DNA from: Linyphia triangularis | Taxonomy: Eukaryota; Arthropoda; Arachnida; Araneae; Linyphiidae | DNA: 64,000 nucleotides | Assembly (NCBI GenBank): GCA_963978545.1 | Contig: OZ021727.1 | Location: 92,507,762-92,571,761 of the forward strand | Direction: 5' to 3' | In this document: piece after piece, positions 50,862 through 62,440 of the stretch | Numbering within the stretch: position 1 is the stretch's first letter | Layout of the letters: the number at the start of each line of letters is the position of its first letter | The notes under the pieces: model-generated | What the model was told of the DNA's origin: nothing | Database searches by the model: none | Seen by the model: only the letters and a program-made list of their open reading frames with translations | Position numbers and translations under genes: made by a program

Positions 50862-51019
50862 TTGCCGACCAAACGGTATAGTGGTTAGCGTGCTAGCTTC
50901 TAGACTGCGAGGTTGCGGGTTCGAGTCCCGTGTTTGGCATGGGTGTTTGTAAATGTATGTTGGCTTGTTTAATGACGAATGTTTCGGCGCATTATAGCCC
51001 TCGTGTTGCTAACGGCGCC
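50862..51019 (+). mobile_element. tRNA-derived SINE, copy 6 (3' truncated)
   Basis: Starts CTTGCCGACCAAACGG immediately after a C run and ends early at GTTGCTAACGGCGCC, lacking the final AGATAATCTGAAAACAACC tail. The B box GGTTCGAGTCCCG is intact. The right edge joins a 408 bp duplication, so the missing tail may have been lost when that formed. Confidence 0.9.
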
Positions 51020-51030
51020 CTCACACACAC

Positions 51031-51834
51031 GTTTTACAATGCATTATCACAAAATTTCCAAAATACGATAAAAAATCACGCCTGAACAACTTTATAAATT
51101 CTCGTGTTCAATATAATCCCATCATTTTCTGATCAAAAAATTTCTTTATTACAATATACTGAAATAACATTATCGTTAAAAAAAATTCCGCCAGTACAAT
51201 ACACACCAATAATTTTTTCTCAGCAACATAATCTCATCACTTTCTGTTCACCAAAAAACCACCCCCACAAAAACACTCTCGCCAACCAAAACATCTCCCA
51301 TCCATCCAACACCCAACAGAGTCAACAAAACACGACAAGTGGATGATCAAAAAGCGACGTTTTTCCGACGTTTAGTCGACGTCTCTGCAACAACGTTCGC
51401 AGGTGAAAGCCACACGCAATGACATTATCACAAAACGTTTTGCAATGCATTATCACAAAATTTCAGAAACTACTCTAAAATTTCACACCTGAACAACTTT
51501 ATTAATTATCGTGTTCAATATAATCCCATCATTTTCTGATCAAAAAATTTATTTTTTAATAATATACTGAAATAACTCTATGCTTAAAAAAAAAAATCCG
51601 CCAGTACAATACACACCAATAATTTTTTCTCAGCAACATAATCTCATCACTTTCTGTTCACCAAAAAACCACCCCCACAAAAACACTCCCGCCAACCAAA
51701 ACATCTCCCATCCATCCAACACCCAACAGAGTCAACAAAACACGACAAGTGGATGATCAAAAAGCGACGTTTTTCCGACGTTTAGCGGACGTCTCTGCAA
51801 CAACGTTCGCAGGTGAAAGCCACACACAATGACA
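51031..51834. repeat. Direct tandem duplication, about 408 bp, 2 copies
   Basis: GTTTTACAATGCATTATCAC at 51031 is repeated (one change) at 51437. The 3' half (CCATCCATCCAACACCCAAC to GCGACGTTTTTCCGACG) is nearly identical, at a spacing of 410. Copy ends lie at the CACACGCAATGAC and CACACACAATGAC blocks. It contains two clustered ACGT sites per copy (AAGCGACGTTTTTCCGACGT, then CGACGTC or GGACGTC). Confidence 0.93.
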
Positions 51835-52090
51835 ACCGACCGCCTCCTACAACTAGACGGATAGAGAAGGGGCCTGTCTGTTGGCTCTTTCAAGCTTTCA
51901 CTGCCAAGAAGACTGATGATCGCCGAACAGTCATTAATTTCATCTCTCTTCTCCAACCCCCCCCCCCCTTCTCCCCCGTGGAATCACGCCGCAAATCGCC
52001 CTTCTCTCTGCTTTTCGAAAACCATTTTTGCACGCATCAGTCTATGACCAGATTCGTAACACGCGGGACATGTGTTGCGGTTTTTTTTTT
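51835..52090. promoter_or_regulatory. Single-copy island between two tandem arrays
   Basis: Balanced-composition unique sequence (GACCGCCTCCTACAACTAGA, then CATTAATTTCATCTC and a C run at 51958-51968) sandwiched between the 408 bp duplication and the 175 bp array. Open frames on both strands are short and unrecognised. It lies about 3.8 kb upstream of the pb ATG. Regulatory role is only a possibility. Confidence 0.22.
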
Positions 52091-52109
52091 TATCATTATT
52101 ATTTACTAT

Positions 52110-53545
52110 CCAGGCAGTGCGAGAGTTAGAGTTATTAATGCTGCGATGACGAATATTTTTTTTCGGTCAGATGACAAGGAGGCAGTACCTGAACTAGCAC
52201 CTTTATCTCTTCAACCCCAGTAAATCAATGAGAGGTCAATATGTGATGTCAAAAGGAAGGGTATGGATAGGTGGGGAGTTAAGTTGAGATTTTCATGGTG
52301 TAAGAGCTATACTACGCTGCAATGAGGAATATTTTTTTTTCTGTCAGATGACAAGGAGGCAGTACCTGAACTAGCACCTTTATCTCTTCAACCCCAGTAA
52401 ATCAACGAGAGGTCAATATGTGATGTCAAAAGGAAGGGTATGGATAGGTGGGGAGTTAAGTTGAGATTTTCATGGTGTAAGAGCTATACTACGCTGCGAT
52501 GAAGCATATTTTTACGGTCAGATGACAAGGAGGCAGTAACTGAACTAGCACCTTTATCTCTTCAACCCCAGTAAATCAACGAGAAGTCAATATGTGATGT
52601 CAAAAAGGTAGGGTATGGATAGGTGGGGAGTTAAGTTGAGATTTTCATTGTGTAAGAGCTATACTACGCTGCGATGAGGAATATTTTTTTTTCGGTCAGA
52701 TGACAAGGAGGCAGTACCTGAACTGCCTTTATCTCTTCAACCCCAGTAAATCAACGAGAGGTCAATATGTGATGTCAAAAGGAAGGGTATGGATAGGTGG
52801 GGAGTTAAGTTGAGATTTTCATGGTGTAAGAGCTATACTACGCTGCAATGAGGAATATTTTTTTTTCTGTCAGATGACAAGGAGGCAGTACCTGAACTAG
52901 CACCTTTATCTCTTCAACCCCAGTAAATCAACGAGAGGTCAATATGTGATGTCAAAAGGAAGGGTATGGATAGGTGGGGAGTTAAGTTGAGATTTTCATG
53001 GTGTAAGAGCTATACTACGCTGCGATGAAGCATATTTTTACGGTCAGATGACAAGGAGGCAGTAACTGAACTAGCACCTTTATCTCTTCAACCCCAGTAA
53101 ATCAACGAGAAGTCAATATGTGATGTCAAAAAGGTAGGGTATGGATAGGTGGGGAGTTAAGTTGAGATTTTCATTGTGTAAGAGCTATACTACGCTGCGA
53201 TGAGGAATATTTTTTTTTCGGTCAGATGACAAGGAGGCAGTACCTGAACTGCCTTTATCTCTTCAACCCCAGTAAATCAACGAGAGGTCAATATGTGATG
53301 TCAAAAGGAAGGGTATGGATAGGTGGGGAGTTAAGTTGAGATTTTCATGGTGTAAGAGCTATACTACGCTGCGATGACGAATGTTATTTTTTTCGGTCAG
53401 ATGACAAGGAGGCAGTACCTGAACTAGCACCTTTATCTCTTCAACCCCAGTAAATCAACGAGAGGTCAATATGTGATGTCAAAAGGAAGGGTATGGATAG
53501 GTGGGGAGTTAAGTTGAGATTTTCATGGTGTAAGAGCTATAATGG
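52110..53545. repeat. 175 bp satellite, 8 copies with a duplicated trimer
   Basis: CAGATGACAAGGAGGCAGTA starts at 52168, 52345, 52519, 52697, 52871, 53045, 53223 and 53398 (spacing 174-178). Units 2-4 and units 5-7 match one-to-one in their private variants (GAGGAATATT with CTGTCAG; GAAGCATATTTTTACGG; CTGAACTGCCTTTATC with a 4 bp loss). A trimer of about 526 bp was therefore duplicated as a block. Confidence 0.96.
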
Positions 53546-53581
53546 TGTGAAACTCGTACGTCAACTTTCCACAGTCATCAA

Positions 53582-54318
53582 CATGGGCGCCCGCAGGAAT
53601 ATTTGCAAGGGGGTGCAAGACAAGATTTTTATCAAAATCGTTAACTTTTTTAGAAATGTTAATAATAATGTATTATAAATTATACTCTTTGAGAATAGTT
53701 AATAATTCATGGTATATATTTTTGAAAGCGCAACCCTGTTAAAGCGAAAAAAATATTAAAATATATATTTTTAATGATTTGTTTATCATCAAACTAGATC
53801 TCACGGCATTCACGAGACAGTGCTTAGAATAGAGGAACTCGAAGATGCAAAAATACAGAAGAGTAAAAAAAAATTTATTTCTTCCAAGTTTCGGATATAA
53901 GGGGGAAAAAATCAAAATGAAACACGAAAGCAGTGTAGGAATATGTTCAATGGAATTCTAAAAATAGATTTCAAGATAGTATATCTGATGATTTCAAAAA
54001 CAAAACATTTTCCTAGAATTTTGAGAACTACACAGAAAATGATTATACAATAAAAGGAATAAATACTTCTACTCATCAGTCTCTAATAATCATAGATAAC
54101 TAGCGCCAGAAAATCGTCACGCAAGTATCTATAAAAAAGGAAAGGAACAAATGACTAAATTAATAGAAAAAATAAATGCTCATTGTAATATAAAAGTACA
54201 AACGGCTTATGCGCTTTTTTTATCTTGGAATTTACATCTTTTCCCTCATTTTCTTTAAATTTTCAAGAGCCAGGGGCGTGAAAGTGCACCTCCTTGCACC
54301 CTCGTGGGGGCGCCCATG
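53582..54318. mobile_element. DNA transposon remnant with CATGGGCGCCC termini
   Basis: Terminal inverted repeats CATGGGCGCCC (53582) and GGGCGCCCATG (ending 54318) extend inward (TGCAAGGGGGTGCAAG left; CTCCTTGCACCC right). They are flanked by GTCATCAA (53574-53581) and ATCATCAA (54319-54326), 7 of 8 bases identical. An 8 bp target duplication suggests the hAT superfamily. No transposase frame is visible. Confidence 0.8.
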
Positions 54319-54326
54319 ATCATCAA

Positions 54327-55315
54327 GATGATTAATAACAATTTATGCCTGATCCGCTCACTAAAAAGTTCATTGCTACGTTAACCCTCATTAATAGAAG
54401 AACCCCTATCATGAAACAAATACAAAGTATCTCTTTAATACAATAATGCAACAGCTCTTCCACGCCCTTCTAATCCTTCGAAAAAGTTTTCTAAACTCTT
54501 ACTATTTAACCTTTTACAGGTAATAGAACAGATACAGTTATACAACACCACCTTCCCCCCCCTCCCCCCGAACCATTTCCGAAAAAAACCCTCCAATCCC
54601 AGTGAAACCAAATTTTTTTTTAATGAAAAGCAAAATTAGAAGGCCAAAACTACTTATGTGTCGAATTTCAGAGTTCTACGCTTATTACGAGTCATTTTCT
54701 ATATTTTATTATTAGGGATGATAGTTGTTTCGAAGAAATATAAATACAACACTTAAAAGTGAAAACTTTTGAGTTTCACTAAATTAAAACTATTTTTAAA
54801 TAATAAATAATAAATATAATAAATAGTATTTTAAAGTAGCTTACAAAATCCCTAGGACCTAGGACCTTATTTTCACTTTCTCAGTATATCTTGTTCCCTT
54901 CATTTCCGGTCGACGTCGTCCCATTCCTTTTTAAAGTGTCACCATGGCTAAATTTGTTTAGTTTAACGACACCTGTACTGTAAATCAAACAAGTTACAAA
55001 AGACACATAGTTTAGGACGTACTATGAAATTTATTGCTTCCTGTCGATGAAACGGACATGAATGTGAAAACATTCCGATCTTCACTGACCCATCTATCTT
55101 GCAGTCTGAATCCTTTCACCGGTATCATATTGCAGCAGTGAGTGACTGAAGTTGAGGCAATATATATCAAGTGGCACATGGTTTCAGTGTGGTATTTCCT
55201 TCGTCCGGTTCGGGATCTGTTTGGTGAGTGGTTGTAAATGGGATTGAGGGATTGCTTGTCTTTAGCTGCCCTATTCACCCAGTCCCATTCTTTCAGCTGT
55301 ACATTCCTTATAGTG
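54327..55315. other. No gene recognised
   Basis: Unique sequence with a C-rich run at 54550-54568. An 88-codon minus-strand frame at 55012-55278 shows no known domain. Confidence 0.4.
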
Positions 55316-55971
55316 AGAGAGGCGACTGCAATTTTTGGACCCCATCGAACATCATTGTGAATTTTTTATTGAAATTGGAGAAAAGTTATTAGATTATGAA
55401 TACACTGGTCTGCCTTGGCAAAAATGGCCGAAACTGATCAAAAATCGACTTGGAAACAGTTGAACTAAAATCCGATTGTCAAATATGTCATAACTTGCCA
55501 AAAAGGCAAGGCAACAAACTTTTTCGTCTGACAACCCACTGCACTTTGATTTTCAATGAGAAAAAGCGCAAACGATTTCTGATCTCTGGCTCGGAAAACT
55601 TTTATCTTTTAAAAGTAAGCCAAATTGGCGACATCAGTTACGTCATCAGTGACGTAATGTTTATTGCCAACTTGGCTCCCTTTTAATAGATGCAAGTAGG
55701 CCGTCGCCAGATATCTGAATCGTCTGCAACCTTCATAATTGAAAATTAAAGAGTGAGGGTTGCCAAATAAAAAAAAATGCTCCTTATTTGGCAAGTTATG
55801 GCGCATTTGGCAATTGGATTTAGTTCAACTTATTAAAAGTCGATTTTTGACAAGTTTCGTCTATTTTTGCCATGGCAGACCAGTAGATTCTTAATCTACT
55901 CACTTTTCTCTAATGTCTAGAAAAAATTCAGAATGATGTTCGATGGGGTCCAAAAATTACAGTCGCCTCTC
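55316..55971. mobile_element. Fold-back element with long inverted termini
   Basis: The left arm GAGAGGCGACTGCAATTTTT, then GGACCCCATCGAACATCATT, is mirrored at the right end (AATGATGTTCGATGGGGTCC to CAGTCGCCTCTC). Inner blocks are also inverted (CTGGTCTGCCTTGGCAAAAA and TTTTTGCCATGGCAGACCAG; ATAACTTGCC and GGCAAGTTAT). The loop carries a perfect inverted CRE pair, TTACGTCA-TCAG-TGACGTAA (55638-55657). No transposase is seen. Small open frames come from the arms. Confidence 0.88.
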
Positions 55972-57083
<1,112 letters not shown>

Positions 57084-57259
57084 TCTATATTCTCTCAGCT
57101 TTATACAATGGCGATTTTAAGCTTACCTTAGATTTCGTAAGTTTTACCATTTCTTTCAATTTCCCGCTTCTCATAAATTTTCTGGTGCGTTAGGTCAGAG
57201 CTTCTTGATGACTAATAGAGACATTAAGCATCATTATCTCTCCAAATGTTATAAAAGGC

Positions 57260-57470
57260 GCCTCAGTTAATTAATTTTCTGCTAGAATGTATTGGTCGAC
57301 GTCTGATGCAGGCTTTGTCTTCAGATAAGCAATTACGATTGTTCTTTTAATGGAGAAACTACGCCAGATCATCACGGTCCCTCCACCAAACTGACATTTC
57401 AAGATACAGAATAGTTCACTCCAAAGACCATGCCAGCAGTACCTAAAACCAACCGGTACTTACATAATAA
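57260..57470 (-). pseudogene. Degenerate Tc1/mariner-like transposase fragment
   Basis: The minus strand encodes KCQFGGGTVMIWRSFS (from about 57402 downward), matching the conserved Tc1-family block K-GGGSVMVWG-FS in the DDE/D catalytic core. The same frame continues as TIVIAYLKTKP and DQYILAEN. The preceding part (KYRLVLGTAG) is in another frame, so there is at least one frameshift. The element ends are not identified and the fragment is inactive. Confidence 0.65.
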
Positions 57471-57749
57471 CTTTTTTTTTGTGGTCTGAAAAAACCATTG
57501 CCATTTGATTTAAGTTAGTCATTAAATCTAGCTTCTGTAACTATATTTATAAGTATATTTATAAGGCTGTTTTATTTTCTCTGCCTTTTTGAGGAAATTT
57601 TCAAGGCTTTAGAAATGGACAATTACTTTTGTCAACAAAAACGTTGTTAAGCTCGTCAATTTTGCGAAATTGTAAAAAAAAAAAAAAAAATTGAATTATT
57701 GGCTATTTTTTTAAAAGTTTGGTTAGGTTCAAATGAAATGCAAGTATAA

Positions 57750-57920
57750 AAACTTGAACAGTAAATTATGAACAATTTATTTCAAAACAGTAGCCAGTAT
57801 TGTAGTTTAATAGAAAGTTGGACAATGTTCCTCCCTTCAACAGTTTTATATCAACATTTATGATTGAATTTTGTACTCAAAATCATGAAGGCATTTGTTG
57901 AGATATTATTAAAAAACATT
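57750..57920. repeat. Direct repeat pair, left copy
   Basis: ACAGTAAATTATGAACAATT, then CAGTAGCCAGTATTGTAG and CTCAAAATCATGAAGG, is repeated at 58590-58760. The pair is about 837 bp apart and roughly 165 bp long, flanking a GC-richer single-copy stretch (58260-58560). It might be remnants of terminal direct repeats or a simple duplication. Confidence 0.75.
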
Positions 57921-58589
57921 TTCTTTTTTGTGTCAAATCCAACAACGGGCCCCACAGAAATAGAAAAAAAGGACATAAAACTAACTTCCGATTAGCAATA
58001 GTAAAAAAAAATATCTACTTTACCACGCCTCCAAATTTATTCAACATCTTCCATTTTAAATTTTAGCTCTTGTCTAAAGCATCATGGTTTTCGTAATAAT
58101 ATTTTGCCACACGAAGTTTTTGTAGAAATATTGTATTAGATCTAAACTGCATAAAGTACTGATGATTCCTCTTACAAGACCGAAACACATCAAGGCATTT
58201 AATTTCTACTGAATTTATTAACCAGTTAATGATTAACTAAAAAAAAAAAGTCCACGATAAGGCTAACCAGGGGCGAGAGCATTATTCGAAACAGACTCAA
58301 GTAACTCGTCAGTAAACAAACGCGAGAAGATCATCTGTAGTGTTGTGATTAGACGGTCAACATTTCACGCTTCCTTAGGGGGTGGACCGGCTACTGTTTC
58401 CGCTGAGTGTTTCTCACGGTCGCTTATCCACATATCAAGTTTACATTGCAATCCGTAAACTTTGTCCATCAACACCCCGTCTGAAATGCAATGTACTTGT
58501 TTAAATATCGGTCGCAATTGGGCACAAGTTGATTCAGTTATGCACAAGTGTGTGCACAAGTTTGAATAGTGTTTACAAATTTATAAAAA

Positions 58590-58760
58590 CGTAAACAGTA
58601 AATTATGACCAATTTATTTCAAAACAGTGGCCAGTATTGTATAGTGTAATTGGAAGTTGGGCAATGTTCCTCGATTCACTTTTTTTTAATAATTTTTTTA
58701 TGAACATTTATGATTGGATTTTGTGCTCAAAATCATGATGACATCTGTTAAGATCATATT
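58590..58760. repeat. Direct repeat pair, right copy
   Basis: Diverged second copy (ACAGTAAATTATGACCAATT, then CTCAAAATCATGATGACATC) of the sequence at 57750-57920. It has a longer T tract and some substitutions. Confidence 0.75.
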
Positions 58761-59604
58761 AGACACATTATACAGTACATGTTGAAATTATACAGTACAA
58801 GTTCATTGAATGAATTGTGTGTTTACTCCCGGTTCTTTTCTGATCAAGTTTTTGACAAATATATGGTTAAATGATATTTTCTTACTTTAAGTACTGCTGC
58901 CAGGCATTTGATCTGGTAAGCTGTCTAGGATAAATTATATTAAATATTATTCCAATCTTATTTTATGCTATTATATGATAGTGACCAGAAAAGTTAATTT
59001 ATTTCTGGTGCAATATATTTTGATATCAGATTTGCCTTCTTCTTCAACTAGAATTTTGCCGAATCGCAACTTAGTTTTTATTATATATCTAGATGAATAT
59101 CGTCAAACCTATGAACTTGCTGGTGGAAAGAATACTATATTTAGGTTATCCTATGTTATCATAACAACTGCGCTTCTGAAAATAAAAATTTCAGGTCAAT
59201 ATTTAAAACTAAATTTTATTCTTTTGTAAATAAGGTTCACAACCAAAAAAAAAAATATAATTTATCCTTCAATATTTTGTTTGTATATTTTAATACAAAT
59301 GATAAATGTAAAAACTACTCAATGAAATACATTTTATTTAATTATAACTAAGTTTCGAAATTTCTGCAGAAGTTAAGATAAGCAACAAAAAAATATTCTT
59401 TTCATTGCTTCTTAGTTGGCATGGTTTAAAATTATTTTTTGAGATGTATTCATTGTGAATTCATTTTAGGCATTTTTTTCATTAAACATGTTGATGGTAA
59501 AATAATGAAGAGCATTACAATTTGTGTCAATTTGACGAGATAAAACCATTCAAGATCAAAGAAGTTTAAGCTAAACGATTTATGTAAACTGAGTTCGACT
59601 TTGT
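58761..59604. other. No gene recognised
   Basis: AT-rich unique sequence. The 84-codon plus-strand frame starting at 58975 has no recognisable domain. Confidence 0.45.
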
Positions 59605-59790
59605 TGTTTTCAGTTGGTTGTTTTCAGATTATCTGGCGCCGTCAGCAACACGAGGGCAATAATGTGCCGAAACATTCGTCATTTGACAAGCCAACATACA
59701 TTTACAAACACCCATGCCAAACACGGGACTCGAACCCGCAACCTCGCGGTCTACAAGCTAGCACCCTAACCACTATACCGTTTGGTCGGC
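59605..59790 (-). mobile_element. tRNA-derived SINE, copy 7
   Basis: Reverse-oriented full copy with intact head (GGACTCGAACCCGCAACC on the plus strand). The target duplication GAGTTCGACTTTGT (59591-59604) and GAGTTTGACTTTGT (59791-59804) has one difference. Confidence 0.92.
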
Positions 59791-59929
59791 GAGTTTGACT
59801 TTGTAAAAAAAATTCGAAAAACTGTGCTTCGTCAAGAAATGTTATGAGTTTTTAGAATTCTGATTTTATAGAAATAAGGATAGAAGAATATTTTATATTT
59901 GTAACGTTTTATTGTTTTTTACCCCATAC

Positions 59930-62440
59930 CAATGGTGGGTTTAAATCTTGGTAGCTTAATTTAACATGTGTGCACATTTTTTGCGCTCTGGCTAAATGAA
60001 AAGTAAAGGTTTATTTCTTCATTTGGAACGTTTGACCACTTTTCGACAATTAAAGAGTAGAAATTCAAAATCGTGATAGCTTTGCTTAGCTATGGATTGC
60101 CTTCGGATCAATGACGTGTTTTTATTGAAAGTAGGACATTGCAGTATTCTAGATTTGGAACGTTTTACCTGCTTTTCAACATCTTAAAACTAATTTATCG
60201 ATATCGGAATGTCTTACTTAATCTATGGTCGACTTTTTTGCTATTTGAAAAAAAAAAAAAAAAGTTCTGCTATGTGAGAACTAATGATGAGTCAGTAGGA
60301 CTTTGTGATTTATATATAAAATTATGAGAATACCTGTACTTCTCTACGAAATTTTAACCATGTGTATTTCAGCAATCTAAATGCCTTCATGTAGTCCAAA
60401 TTTTGGACATTTGATCCCATTGCGAGCCTTGAAAATTGATTTATTAAAATCGGAACAGCTTATTTTCCCTATGCATACCCTTGTTGACATTTCGCAGATA
60501 GCACAACGGTAATGGTCAATGTCGAAGACAAGGGTTTTAAGAAAATTGGCCACTATGCGCCGATTCTCGACCATTGCTCCAAAATACACGGTTTTTTTTT
60601 GGGTTTTTTTTAAAAAAAATTTTTATATAAAACTATACTTCAATTTTAAAATTTCTCTATCAACATTTTGAAACTTCCAGTAAATTTTAACCAGCATTGG
60701 GTGAGATTGGCCAAGATCCGTAGCATTGGCCAGTCTCGAGGCCACATTTGAAATGGCCAGTCTCGAGGCTACATCTGAATGAGGAACTTGCACAAGTGAG
60801 GAAAATGAATATTTTTTGTACTTTCTAGTGTTATCCAAAGAATATATTTGAGCAGTGCAATTATTTTTTATCTTTATGCTGTCAATTAATTAAAAATCGA
60901 GTTTGAAATCAAAGCAAATGTCACATGTCGAAAAACGCATCAAAAACCGTTACGTTCTTACGAATAGATTCCTTCGAAAATCCAAGGAGAAATCTGGTCT
61001 AAAACCGGTTTTAGACTGGTTCATCAGCTGCGAGTTGACGTCACACGCGAATGTAGCTTTTTCCCGCCAAATCACAAAGTGAAAACTAAATGTTTTTTTT
61101 TAACTATCTATCCGAGCTCAAATTTTTGAATAAGTGGTATTGTTTGTCATGATTTTTTATCTAAAAATAAAACCAAAAAACGTGAAAGTTCCTCATTGGC
61201 CAGTATCGAGTCGATATTGGCCAGCGGTTTTATGCTACTGGGGTTGTACCAAATTTTAGAATTGTGACTACATCGGAAGTGTAATATTGGGTAATTACTC
61301 TCGATATTGGAATAGTTTACTTTTTCCATGCCTGATCTTGTAGATATTTATGCCAAATTTCATAGTTATATCTATACATTGGAAGTGAAGCATTGCCATA
61401 TTCCTCGTTTGGAATATCCATACCCCTTTTCGACACCTTGAAATTTGATATTTCAGATCGGAATAGCTTACTTTTTCTATGTTTGGCCTTGTCAACATTT
61501 GCACAAAATTCCAGAGTTGTGATATCACTGGAAGTAGAACTTTGGTTTGTTCCTTGTTTGGTACGTTTGAACCTTTCACAACCTTTTAAAAGTAGTTAAT
61601 CGAGATAAAATAAGTTTTTTTTTTAATGTTTTTCCTTGTTGATGTTGATAGCAAGTTTCAGAGTTGTGACTACAATGGAAGTGAGACATTTGAATATCCT
61701 TCTTTTGGAACGTTTGACTTCTTTTCAACCTCGTAAAGTTGGTAAATCCATATCGGAATAGCTTACTTTTTCTATGTTTGGCCTTGTCAACATCTGCACA
61801 AAATTCCGGAGTTGTGATATAACATTGGAAGTAGAACTTTGGTATGTTTCTCGTTTGGTACGTTTGAACCTTTCACAACCTTTTAAAATTAGTTAATCGA
61901 GATAAAATTAGGTGTGTTTTTTTTTTAATGTTTTTCCTTGTTGATGTTGATAGCAAATTTCAGAGTTCTGACTATGATGGAAATGGGACATTTGAATATC
62001 CTTCTTTTGGAGCGTTTGTCTCCTTTTCAACCTCGTAAAGTTGGTTAATCCATATCGGAATAGCTTACTTTTTCTATGTTTGGCCTTGTCAACATCTGCA
62101 CAAAATTCCGGAGTTGTGATATAACATTGGAAGTAGAACTTTGGTATGTTTCTCGTTTGGTACGTTTGAACCTTTCACAACCTTTTAAAAGTAGTTAATC
62201 GAGATAAAATAAGTTTTTTTTAAAATGTTTTTCCTTGTTGATGTTCATAGCAAGTTTCAGAGTTGTGACTACAATGGAAGTGAGACATTTGAATATCCTT
62301 CTTTTGGAACGTTTGACTTCTTTTCAACCTCGTAAAGTTGGTAAATCCATATCGGAAAAGATTACTTTTTCTACTTAGTCTTTCACATTTAAACTAAATT
62401 TCAATGTTGTGACTATATGGTAAATGGGAGAATTAGTGAT
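59930..62440. repeat. Diverged satellite, about 150 bp monomers, 300 bp dimers at right
   Basis: Recurring blocks are TTTGGAACGTTTGAC, ATATCGGAATAGCTTACTTT, CTATGTTTGGCCTTGTCAAC and GAGTTGTGACTACAATGGAA. In the right part CTTTTTCTATGTTTGGCC recurs at 61471, 61766 and 62068, with a related site at 62365 (spacing 295-302), giving dimer units of two diverged monomers. The left part (59930-60600) contains only diverged monomers. A non-satellite segment lies at about 60840-61110. A small local repeat ATGGCCAGTCTCGAGGC occurs around 60730-60770. Confidence 0.88.
60840..61110. other. Non-satellite segment inside the satellite, with CRE and E2F-like sites
   Basis: Contains the perfect 20 bp palindrome GTCTAAAACCGGTTTTAGAC (60997-61016), an E-box CAGCTG, a full CRE TGACGTCA (about 61036-61043) and an E2F-like TTTTTCCCGCCAAA (about 61059-61072). 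It could be an inserted DNA element or a retained regulatory segment. No termini are defined. Confidence 0.4.
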
